This document shows, in pieces, positions 10,157 to 21,140 of a stretch of 64,000 bases of DNA (position 1 is its first letter; each line of letters starts with the position of its first letter). The position numbers and the translations under genes are program-made. Under the pieces are notes generated by a model that saw only the letters and a list, made by a program, of their open reading frames with translations, had not been told where the DNA came from and made no database searches. The stretch covers positions 1,696,368 through 1,760,367 of the forward strand of contig OZ026850.1 of NCBI GenBank assembly GCA_964023205.1, given 5' to 3'. This DNA is from Lutraria lutraria. Lineage: Eukaryota; Mollusca; Bivalvia; Venerida; Mactridae.

Positions 10157-10515
10157 TTTCTAGACGAATTTTAGTCATGGGTACGAGTTTATTTCAGTTG
10201 TTTGCGGGTATATAATATAGTGTCTATTACTAGTTTGGGTAATCCTGGCTATTTGATTGGCTAATGGTGATGTCGGTCATTTTGATTGGTCAATCACTGG
10301 ACTGGCTATTCGTCGCGTAACCTGTCATGTTTGACTGAATATGTTCGACTGCTCTTTTGTTAATAGTTGATAGGTAAGTAAATCATGCAGACATTGCTCT
10401 CTCCAATAATAAAAAAATATGCAGTCAATATCCTTTATGAAAAAAGCGGCTTCATACAAAAAACATAAACCAGTGCTTCTTGTAATTCGTCTACCTATAA
10501 CGTTTCGTTATGGTT
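10157..10515. repeat. Dispersed repeat, copy 2 (paired with 8977-9505)
   Basis: This is the shorter direct-orientation copy of the element at 8977-9505, with an internal deletion. Matching landmarks are TCTAGACGAATTTTAG at the start, GATTGGTCAATCACTGGACTG in the middle and ACATAAACCAGTGCTTCTTG near the end. It lies upstream of claudin-like exon A in transcript orientation. Confidence 0.7.
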
Positions 10516-10995
10516 TATCTTGTTTATACTTCACTGTAGATATTAACAAAAATAATGGCTTCACGCAGTAAACTGCGGGTTATTCTGCTCAAAATTATAT
10601 TTTAAACCTAAAACCATGTATTGGAATTTGAAGCTACATTGTATAATGAATCACTGCAAAATGTGATCAATACTGTCTTCCGTCCTTTAACGTTTTTCTT
10701 TCCAATTCTGTTCATCTCATCATGATCTAATGAAAAAATATATGTTCTGTTCTGTTCCTTACGCTTTGTTGTTTCCATTCGCCGAATGTACACGAATGAC
10801 GTCACACACCACGAAGGGAGGTAACTCAATCTATTTTTAGGCACGGTGCAATATTCGTGAAATTTAAATTTCCTTTTTTTTGTAGAAAATCATCATAAAA
10901 ATCATAAAAATCGGAAAAGTGCACAAATTAGTAAGTTTTTGAGTAAATAAACCAATTGCAGTGAAGTCTCAATCGATAGATATTACCTTTGAATT

Positions 10996-11442
10996 AGTGT
11001 TGTCCCGATTATCTCTGAAAATCGATAACTAATCGGACCACACCACAATCGGCGACAATCGATATTTTTTCAACAATCGATTGTTTTCAGTGTTCTGACA
11101 CCGCTGGATCCTGGGGTTGCTAACTATGTGTTCAGGAAAAACTAGCAAATGTCAACTTGCCAACACATTTATATTTATTATTAAGTGTATAAATTTTGTC
11201 ATAGATTTGTACGAGTGTTTAGTGTTTTATACGTTTAGTTGGAATTTAAAAGGTGAATCTTACTTCAATCTTGAAGACAGAGGCTTATTCATGCTTAAAA
11301 TCTGGTCATTATTGTATGAAAGGGTTGGAAGATTGAATGAAAGAATTGTCATAAAAGAAACTGCGAAAACCGATTGATAGACAATCGATTGTGGTGGTCC
11401 GATTATCGATAGTGATTTTGGAATCTGATACCCAACAATACT
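10996..11442. mobile_element. hAT-like foldback element (non-autonomous)
   Basis: The left end AGTGTTGTCCCGATTATC is an imperfect inverted repeat of the right end (AGTATTGTTGGGTATCAGAT on the complement). A stronger inner inverted pair contains AATCGGACCA and the palindrome CAATCGATTG. The AGTGTTG terminus resembles hAT-type ends. I could not see a clear 8-bp target duplication, so the class is tentative. The open frame at 11117-11377 inside it shows no transposase motifs. Confidence 0.5.
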
Positions 11443-14400
11443 CTAAATGGTTATTGGACAAATATTTTTCAGTAAATCTTCCAGATAACTAGTTAAATAC
11501 TAGTTAACGTAATATGCTCTGAGATGTACACACATTCTGATTGCCTGAACGATCCTGAATTTCCCCAGGACTCTAGACGTTTCATTTGGTCGGTGGAATG
11601 GTACATCCATTGCAATGCAATTATCATATTCAGTCTTGGTAAAATAAATATATACAGAAGTGAAATGTACCTGTCATGTGTCTGTACAAGTGCTGCCGGG
11701 GGTGACCAAATATTTTCTAACTTATGAGAAGTGAATGTATTACTGCCATTATACATTTCTGACTTATAAATAAATGAGATTTGATGTTAAAAATTTACAA
11801 TATTAGGATTACTGAGGGTCATTTTAAATTTGTATATGCGATATTTTGCAATTAAAATGATTTTATTTAAAATTGTTGGGAATGCATTACTGCCTAACAA
11901 GATGTGAAGTTTAGTCCAATTTATTTCAATGTTACAATGTTTACTTTTAATCCAGTATTTTACATTTTCCCAAAATATTTGTGTTGAAGGACATTCATAA
12001 AATAAGTGTTGGGTTGTTTCGGGGGAGTCTTTACAGAAAGTACAAAGATTATTAGTCCTAAAATCCATTTTATGTAAGAGAAAGTTTGTTCCTAAAATTC
12101 TATGGTTTATTTTAAACTGAAACCATGGTAAATTTGAGTCTTTAGTGGATTTAAGAGGGAGTATGTAGATATTTTTCCAGTTTAGTACAATTGTATTTGT
12201 ATCCCTTTCCCATTTGATTATTGCTTTTGATTGAGATACATGCCTACTAACTAAAATATCATAAAAAGGCTACATCATTTTTTATTGTAATTTAATAGTT
12301 TAATAAATAATGGTTGGTTTGGCAACAGATCATTTGTAACTTTATGTTCTATTCTAATAGTACCTAAAATATTCTTATAGAGTGTATTATATTATTGTAT
12401 TCTAAGAAATTTGTTGCAACTGAATATCTCTGTGTGAATTCTACAAATGTATAAAAAGTTCCATTACTCTTCATAAAGTCGTTAACTAAAAATAGTCCTT
12501 TATTCACATAATTTTTGTAAAAAAATGTTTTGCCACCAATTTTAATTTTTTTATTGTACCACACTGGTAAAGTTAAAAATTCATAGCAAGTTCGAACGAC
12601 ATCAGAGTCAATGACAGATATATAGCTTGAACAAACATCTTGCTAGAATTCATTTTTAATGTCCTGGCACCAGTTTCACAAAAAAAACTTAAGTTTTTGC
12701 TCAAACTCAACTTATTTATTGTATCAATTATTTCTCTATATTAATGTATTTTATTCTAAAAGTGGCATTAAAAGAAGGTACAAATATGGTCTAATAACAG
12801 TTTCCCACAATTTCAATCCAACAATAGTCTTTTGATATGGAATAATTGAATAAAAATTATTTGAGTCTGTTATTGGATATTGGACTTTCGACTAAAATGA
12901 AAAATGAGTTTTGAGCCTTAATTTGTCCTCTGAACCAAAAATAATTTATGTTGGCATGTTAAACATGTTCTAAGTATATCAGAAAACAAATGGTAACATT
13001 TCTAGTCAGTGACACAAGATTTCTAGACAGAAAAAAATACTTGAGTCCATTATTGAGTTTCTACTCAAATTTGTTCGTGAAACTGGGGCCTGAATTTTTG
13101 TTTTAATAAAATTTGGACCGAATTTAGTATAACAAGGTAAAAATGGACAAATAGTGTTGATAAGATGCAAATATTTACCATCTTTTTTCATAATTCGTCT
13201 TAGCCATGCACTTTTTAAAGCATTCATAAAATGTTCTAGACTGATAACTCGTATAGTCTTGAGTCATAATATTTCTTTTTACTTTATCAGGAGCATTGTT
13301 CCATAAAAAATAAAAGAATAAATTTTGTATAGTAGTTATCAATTTCTGTTTAGGATTTGGTAATCCTATGATCAAATGGTTCAATTTTGGTAGCGCAAGT
13401 GTTTTAATAACTGTATTTTTACCAATTGGAGTTAAAATTCTTTTAGACCAACTATTGAATAATATTTTAATTTCATATATTTTTTTTTCAAGTCTAGCGT
13501 AAACATAACTCCTAACATTTTAATTTTTTCATTCTCCCAATATAAACCTTATTCAGGACATAGAGCAATGTTGCTGATTTTCCTTGAACCAATCCAAATA
13601 ACTACTGTTTTGTCTATGTTAACATGAAGTCCAGATATTTTTGCATAAAATTTTAATATTCTTATGGAATTTAAAAGAGATTTTTTCCGAGCCATCAAGA
13701 ATCAAAGACGTATCGTCTGCGTATTGTGAAATTAAATATTCATGATTATTAACTTTGACACCCTTGGTATTTTTATTTGCTTTGAATAAAAGAAATAGGA
13801 TCACCTCGTCTGCATCCACGATGTACATAGAACCAATGTGAAAGATGACCGTTCACAATAACCCATGACTGAATATTTTTGTAAAACAATTTAACCCAGG
13901 GTATCAAATTTTGGCCAAAGTTTAACAAATGCAGACATTTTTCCATAAATTTCCAAGAAACAGAATCGAATGCTGTGGCAAAATCAATCAGTAATAACAT
14001 TGCAGATATTTGCTCCTGTTCTGTATAATTCATTATATCATAAATTAACCTAATATTCTCCCTCATAAATCTGCCTGGTATAAATCCAGTTTAGTTATCA
14101 CTGATTATATTATTAAGAACAGACTTTATATGGTTTGCTATTACAGATGAAGCAATTTTGTATGATACATTTAACAATGAAATAGGTCTCCATTTTTTAA
14201 AAAATAATTTATCTTTATTGCCTTTTGGTATACAGGTAATTGTTCCTTGTGTTAATGAAATCGATAATTCACCAGTGGAATATGAAGTATTAATTGACCT
14301 GACCATAAAATGTCCAAGTTTAGACCAAACTTCTTTGTAAAAGGCAGCTGTAAAACCTGTACTACCAGGAGAAGAGTAATTAGACATTTTTTAAGAGAAC

Positions 14401-15234
14401 AAACATTTCGTTATACTAGGTAATATTTCCTTCTAATGACTCCTTCTCAATGTTAGTTAGTTTTTTTAATGACTCATTGTTAAATAAAACGTCTAAATTT
14501 ACATCATCACATTCTTTCTCTGCATAAAGATTTTTATAGTGAGTTTCCATTTCTTTAAGTACAATGTATTTGATTTTGATCTTGCAAGAGATTACCAGAT
14601 TTTGAGCAAAGACAATTCATAAATTTAGATGTAAAGTTTCTATTTTCTTAATTGCAAAAGTAATTAGTGTTTTTTTCTCCTTCTAAAATCCATTTTGATC
14701 TTGATCTTAATAGAACTTCTTCTAATTTTTTCTTTCTAATTTTGTGTAACTCTTCCTTTTTAGATTCAAGTAAAGTGTTATTAATTTGGTTAAAGTTTTG
14801 GATTTGTTCTATTTGACTGACTAAGTGTTTTTCATTTGAATCTTCCAGGCGCTTTTTATATGAAGAATATGATATTGCCCCCCCCCCCCCCCTAATTTCC
14901 ATCAAAAGAGTTTCAAAGAATAGTTTGTCATCTATGTTAAAATTTATTTCACTGTCCGTAATTTGTTCAAGTGGTAAATTAGTTATTTGGTATTGAGATG
15001 AGGATTGATTTCTAACATCTTTAATTAAATTGTTTATTTCATTTACATATTGTAGGTCTTTTAGTAAAGAGTTATTAAATTTCCAAAATGAATTACCTTT
15101 CTTAAATTTTAATAGATCTAATTCTAGTATCACCAAAGAATGATCAGTTCCATAACCTGGTAGTATATTTGTATTAATAACATCAGACCCAGGCGAAAAA
15201 TTTGATAAAAATCTTTTAAAACACATCATTTGAT

Positions 15235-16215
15235 AGGGAATAATTCTGAAAACATAGCCTTACATATGGAATTGTAAGTTCACCCCAGACAAGCTCCCTG
15301 ATAATGATAAAGAAATGATCCAACAAATAAACAAAAACTGTAACAATATATACTTGAACTATGTTAGAATATTTCTTCACTTATATTCTTCAGGAACTGT
15401 CCTATAGACAGATTTGTGAAAAAACTTTTTTAAACTCCTTTCTTGATTACAAGACTTTTATCCAGATAAATACTGATGAATTTTAATATTTTACTGAAAT
15501 ACATGATATTATGGATAACTTCCTTGTCTGTGAGTGAGCTTCACTGTTTCCATGCTTGGCAATTAAAACAGCTTTAGATATAAGAATGCACAGGTGACCT
15601 TAAAGCAAGTATTGATTTATAAAATTGCAAATGCATACACGCATGATATCAGAGGAAAAGGTATTCATAATTGTGATCCACATAAACTTGATACACTATA
15701 GATCCGCATGCGTGTTATTGGGGAATTTTACACTAGTCTATTGACGCCTGTTCAAGCTATAAAGTTATAATTTTAGTGACAAGATATATCAATGCATTTC
15801 AAAAAGTGTAAAGAATAAGTTGTTTTCATTCTCATTTGATCGTTATTCAATTGAGTTTAAAAATTTGACTATTGTTCACTCGAAAGATATTAAATAGCGA
15901 GTTTAAAATATCTTTTAAGGTAGTAAAAGTATACATTTTCAGGTAGCGTGTTGAGTTGCCCATACGTTGCACGTACTATATATGAGTTAAATATTTTGTA
16001 CTGCGTTGCAATAACATGGAAGTTTATAACATGTATTGGAAAATTCGAATTGTCGAAGTTCTTTCCCTTCTATATATAATACAAATTATATATATATGGG
16101 TTACATGGAAAATTTTTAGGATTTTTTTTGTGACAAACCCCTTTGTATTTGATAGCCGAACATGATATGAGATGGTCAACCATCAACTACCGTGTTGACC
16201 ATGGCAGACTGGCAG
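15235..16215. other. Probable insertion inside LINE ORF2
   Basis: Endonuclease homology breaks after DFFLFSNYL near 16215 and resumes near 15215, so about 1 kb is foreign to the LINE. The segment itself is AT-rich; I recognise no TIRs, SINE boxes or coding region in it, and no target duplication is clear. Confidence 0.5.
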
Positions 16216-16589
16216 ATCAGGGCATATAAGTAATTAGAGAATAAGAAAAAGTCTAAACGAGCTTTTTTTACTGGGTTAATTTTAAGTCCAGTATCATTTG
16301 TAAAAGTTTCTTTCTCTTGCTTTTGGATTGTTCAAATGTCTATAGTTAAAACAGTCTAAAGAGGGATTTAAAATCCAATTAAAATCACCGACCAATACAC
16401 AGCAGTTATCTACATTGGTCAGTTTTTCTTTAATACTTTGATAAAATAAAAGGTCATCATTATTAGGTCCATAAATACATATTAGTGAAAATTGTTTTTG
16501 AATATATTTCACAATAATTAGATAACCACTATCATCTCTTTCAGATGAAACATATTTGAATTCAAAATTCTTGTTTAGGAAAATTGCTA

Positions 16590-16606
16590 CCCCCCCCCCC
16601 CCCCCC
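16590..16606. repeat. Poly-C tract in LINE endonuclease
   Basis: A run of about 17 C's (G's in the LINE's sense) lies exactly where the coding sense reads SQSRG before VAIFLNKNFEF. A second run sits at 14879-14892. Confidence 0.9.
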
Positions 16607-16859
16607 TAGACTGACTATTAAAATTGTTTACATAACATTCAAACCCTCACTGACTTCTTATTATTTTATAGTCACAGTCTTTAAAATGAGTATCTTGAAT
16701 AAAATATAAATATAATATAAAATGTACAATGTATGTGTTAAATTGTTTTTTTTCTGAAGTATTTGAAAACATCTTTCCTTTTAAAGGGATCTCCTAATCC
16801 TTGAACATTCATGGATGCAAAACCTATATTATTGGTCATTGTACTAAATTGAAATCTTA

Positions 16860-17895
16860 ATTTTCATAAGTCCTAGCAACCACACAGGACACAGCACAGA
16901 AACAGTTGAGGAAATTAGACTTCTTGCTATAAAATATGAACGATATTTTAAAAAGAAGGACATTGCAATACATATTTAAGTTAAGGTTAAGTAAATTTGG
17001 GGTGTACAGAGAAAGAGCTAACTTTTAAATTACTTTTAAAAGTAAACAGGTGATTTCTTAAGTATATTAATCTGGTAATATAAATGTACAATAATCTTTC
17101 ATGAATATATTATATTACATCTTTTTAACAGTGACACCAAATATATAACCAGCTGAACAATTATAGAAGGAAAAATAATACTTATTCTGACATAACCTCT
17201 ATTTCATTTAATGATCCAGCCCCTGTATGAATGTTTCTAAATATCCACCATTAAAAACAATCATGAATATATACACACAAAATACACTTCTACAATGTTA
17301 AAATAGGTATGTATTTTATATTGTTATTATTACAGCCAAGTTTAGAAATACTGGATAAACATATAAACTGTCATTACGTTTTCAAAACCCATACACGATA
17401 TAATCAATGAACATAATCATGAGAACCGTTGTAAGCATTTTACATTTTTCCGAGAAAGATCAGGTTACTTAGTATTTACCAGTTGAAAAGACTTTATATT
17501 GTAATACATGAACAGAACACTATCGTCACGCGCCGTGGCTCAGAGGTAAAAGGTATGAATTTTTTGTTATTAGTGGCTGCCACGGGTTCAAAACAGCCAA
17601 AATGTTTTATTTATTTTTAAATCAACATATAGTATTCGAAACAGCAATTTCTTTTCGATTTTCAAGAATTACGCTTTAAATTGTAAAAAAAAATCAAAAT
17701 TAATATCTTGTTTTACACACACAATATGTGTACTATAACGTTCACATGTATGCAATAGAGAAAGAGATGGACTCTTTAGTGAAATCAATCACTTCTAGCG
17801 AAGAGGAGACAGACAGTTGGAGTGAATGCAATGATGCGTGTTGAATTAACGTGTTTGAATTGTTTTGAAATGAAATAATGAAAAAACAATTAATA
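16860..17895. other. Non-coding; isolated tRNA-like SINE fragment at 17531-17595
   Basis: The stretch 5' of LINE ORF2 has no coding region that I recognise. At 17531-17595 on the plus strand there is a tRNA-like piece with an A-box (TGGCTCAGAGG) and a B-box (GGTTCAAAAC). It is too diverged and incomplete for a tRNA gene and is most likely a SINE head. Confidence 0.5.
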
Positions 17896-18598
17896 AACAA
17901 GAAGGTCATGATGGCCCTGTAAATGCTCACCGCGAAGAAAGGTAATTTCCAGACGAACATAATATGAACACCATAGGGCAATAATTTGAACAAACTTGGT
18001 AGAGGTCCACAAGACAATACTACATACAAAATATCTAAGTTCTAGGCCTTGTGGTTTCGGAGAAGATTTTATATTTTTTCCTATATAAGTCTATAATTAT
18101 AAATCAAGTGACCCCCGGGCGGGGCCAATTTTGATCCTATGGCAATAATTTGAACAAACTTGGTAGAGGTCCACTAGACTACGCTACACACTAAATATCA
18201 AAGCTCTAGGCATTGTAGTTTTTGACGAGAAGACTTTTAAAAATTTCCTATGTACGTCTATGTAAAATCAAGTTACCCCCTTTGTAGAGTTTCATTAGAC
18301 AATGCTACATATCAAATATCTCAACTCTAGGCCTCGTGGTTTCGGACAAGAATATTTTTTAATTTGTTTCTATTTGTGACCATAGCAACCAGTTTTTAAT
18401 GAAATTTAATTTTTTTAACAATTTCGAAAGGGGACCAAACAGGATCATTCCAGCAAAGTTTGGTTGCAATCGGCATAGCGGTGTAGGAGGAGATGATGTT
18501 TTAAAGTAAATATGGACGCCACTTCACGTCGAACGACGCACGATGGACGCTGAGTGATCACAAAAGCACACCTTGAGCACATTGTGCTCTGGTGAGCT
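17896..18598 (-). repeat. AGCTCACC-type dispersed repeat, copy 1
   Basis: This reverse-orientation copy of the repeat at 20260-20925 has the same end motifs (AGCTCACC...GTGCTC and CAGGGCCATCATG) and the same body (GGTAGAGGTCCAC, TTTGAACAAACTTGG, CTCTAGGC). The internal phrase TTTGTTCAAATTATTGCCCT occurs two to three times per copy, suggesting internal repeats. Repeats with this end are widespread in bivalve genomes. The ORF at 17742-18029 lies across its edge and is spurious. Confidence 0.75.
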
Positions 18599-18599
18599 A

Positions 18600-20080
18600 A
18601 AAATGATAAAAACAATACAAAAAGGATTTAAAATAATCAAGAGAAAAAACATGCAAAATATAGTTATAAAATGTCATTAACTAGGTTCGAACCAATGGTT
18701 AAAATGATATATAATCGCAAAATCATCAGCACTAACCTTTACTGTCTAACGGTTACCAGGTTTACCTGTTACACCCAAATATCGAAATGATACTAGATCT
18801 AATACCTCATTAGCCTGCAACTTTAAATCGACGTTTTATACCAGTCAACATTTTGCTATTCAACATGACTAGACTGGTTTAAATGTTGAGGCATAAGGGA
18901 TGATAGGACAACATAGCATGCACGATTAAATGGTCCAGCGTCCACTTCAGGGAAGGAAAATCACCTCAGATGTGTCTCCTCGTGAAGGAAAACACGCGAG
19001 TTGATAATTTCTAAAAGTTCTAGCAACGTCATTTTAGAGTATTTTCTGTCGAAAATGCATGCAAAATGACGAGAACAATGTTCTGGGTGGCATCGCATTC
19101 TTCGATTTTTTAAAAACAAGCATGTGCTTATAAAACGGATATTTTTATACAATGTGTTAACATGTTTAAACTTGAAATTGATCGATGGCTCTATAACGGA
19201 TGTGTCGATGGCTCATATTTAACGGATCATAAAAATGTGAAAGAGCCACCGTTTAGTAGGGGTGTGTATACACAAAGACGTTCTATACATAGCGTGACGT
19301 CACTAGAATCTTTGCATGGAAACAAATAACTCCGGTTAAACTGTCCTAAAATAACATGAATGAGAAATATTGTATCAAGAAAGAGACATATTGACTCAAG
19401 ACTACACTGTGACCTCATGAATGAATGTGAATTAATGATTATGCTATTTATAGAAACAAATAAATTCAAAATGTGTAATGACTGTTTCATACGAGTTTAG
19501 CAAAAACAACTTAAATAATTCGGATTTTCATAACACATTTATAAGTCGACAAAACTTTAAATAATGACTGAGTTATATACGGTTTATGTTCATGCAGGTT
19601 TGATGTATAATAATATCACATTATAAATATCAAAGTATACTTTAATTATCAAAGTCATTGTCAGCAAATAAGAATCAAATAATAAATGTCGATACACCAG
19701 TTAAACTTTTAACGCGTTCGCCAGCAGGCCTGGATTTATGACGCTCATAAATCAATTATTTGACGCTCGATTTTCATCATATTGGTTCAACTTTGAATTC
19801 ATTTAATGCATAAACAAACTAAGTTAATATATAATACATTGGACAAACCTGTAACGATTTCTATGGACATAAAACATACATGTACCAGCTACTTTCGTTT
19901 TCGTTGTACGAACTGGTCCGCACACTTGATTAGCAAATACCTAAAATGGCGGGCTCATTTGCATAATTTATTAAAAAACGTGAATAATTTCATAAACATA
20001 TGCTAAAAATAGCTTGAGCAAATACACAATGTATATATATCAGCTTATGACGGGTGACATGTTTATTCATTCAGGAGAGA
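18600..20080. other. Non-coding, unassigned
   Basis: No gene or clear repeat boundary is visible. Short open frames at 18961-19152 and 19227-19490 have no domain features or splice context. The segment lies between two copies of the AGCTCACC repeat and may be original sequence or decayed transposon DNA. Confidence 0.4.
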
Positions 20081-20084
20081 GCTA

Positions 20085-21105
20085 AGGCCGGTTCGATTGG
20101 TCAAGCGGAAGAGCTCTTCCAAACTGTTCGATTGGTCGTCTTCTAATTTTAGAAGCTCTTCTATCTATTCCGCCCGATGGTTAGAAGAGGTGTGAGACAT
20201 ATTAATCACATGACCAAACAGCATGACCGAGCTAACAATACCGTTTGAATTGCCTTTTTAGCTCACCTGGCACAGAGTGCCAATGTGAGTTTTTAGGATC
20301 GAGCTATGTCCGTCGTCATCCGTCCGTCCGTCCGTCCGTCGTCAACAATTTTTTTAAACAACATCTCCTCCTAAACCACTGTGTCAATTTCAACCAAACT
20401 TCACAGGTGTGTTCTTCAAGCTCTACCAAAGTTGTTCAAAGAATTCCATTCTATGCAGAATTCTGGTTGCTATGGCAACCAGAAGGATTTTTTTGAAAAT
20501 CTTCAAAAATCTTCTCAAAAACCAGAGGACCTAGAGCTTAGATATTTAATGTGTACCATTGTCTAGTGGACCTCTACCAAGTTTGTTCAAATTATTGCCC
20601 TAGGGTCAAAATAGCCCCCGCCCCGGGGTCACTTGATTTATATAGGCTTATATAGGGAAATTAAAAAAATCTTCTTGTCCAAAACCAAAAGGCCTAGAGC
20701 TTAGATAGTTTGTATGTAGCATTGTCTTGTGGACCTCTACCAAGTTTGTTCAAATCATGGCCCCGGGGTCAATATTGGCCCTGCCCAGGGGGTCAGTAGA
20801 TTTCAACAACTACTTGACAGTTGGGGTAGATAACTTTTTACCATGACATATAATTGAATTGAATTATCCCTTAGTGTTACGATACTCAGGTGGGCGATAC
20901 AGGGCTATCATGGCCCTCTTGTTTAAACTACTGTTATGACTCACACCAAAAACAGATATTTTTTTAACAAATAATGTGTTTACAATGTCAGAGTGCGCAT
21001 TTGTTTATCCGTACGACCTAACATTTCGGAGTTCAATTGGGGTTCTCTTCTAAGCTCTTCTAGCCGGCGTATTCTCTTCTTACGAGAGTCCAATCGAACC
21101 GGCCT
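20085..21105. mobile_element. TIR element with an AGCTCACC repeat nested inside
   Basis: Exact 16-bp TIRs, AGGCCGGTTCGATTGG and its complement, bound a 1021-bp segment flanked by CTA on both sides (20082-20084 and 21106-21108), a plausible 3-bp target duplication. The subterminal DNA is rich in GAAGAGCTCTTC-like motifs in both orientations. Most of the interior is an inserted AGCTCACC repeat, so the original element was only about 360 bp. A 3-bp duplication would fit PIF/Harbinger-like elements, but CTA is not their usual target, so the class is open. Confidence 0.75.
20260..20925 (+). repeat. AGCTCACC-type dispersed repeat, copy 2
   Basis: It runs from AGCTCACCTGGCACAGAGTG, through a short CCGTCCGTCC microsatellite near 20320-20340, to CAGGGCTATCATGGCCCTC. 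It is inside the TIR element at 20085-21105. The open frames over it are by-products of the repeat. Confidence 0.8.
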
Positions 21106-21140
21106 CTAGTCATATGCGGACATATTGAAAATAAACAACA

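Larger units (their letters stand above)
11787..16839 (-). pseudogene. L1/Tx1-type LINE ORF2: endonuclease, reverse transcriptase, zinc knuckle (decayed)
   Basis: ORF2 reads on the minus strand from ATG 16839 (MTNNIGFASMNVQGLGD). The APE endonuclease shows FIQDTHFKDCDYKIIRS, NFEFKYVSSERDDSGYLI, ICIYGPNNDD and GDFNWILNPSLD, then INPVKKARLDFF near 16240. After an insertion it resumes with ILPGYGTDHSLVILELD near 15140. The reverse transcriptase follows: PGSTGFTAAFYKEVW, WRPISLLNVSYKIASSVIAN (about 14150), LLLIDFATAFDSVSW (about 13970), RGCRRGDPIS, and the catalytic QYADDTSLILDGSE (about 13710). Further on are WYNKKIKIGGKTFF and a C-terminal zinc knuckle, CTFCKDSPETTQHLFYEC (about 12030). Many stops, frameshifts and two poly-G expansions make it inactive. 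The element class is clear from motif order; it is not a host gene. Confidence 0.9.

Noticed and set aside
17531..17595. Candidate tRNA gene
   Set aside because: Only A- and B-box-like motifs remain; stems do not form.
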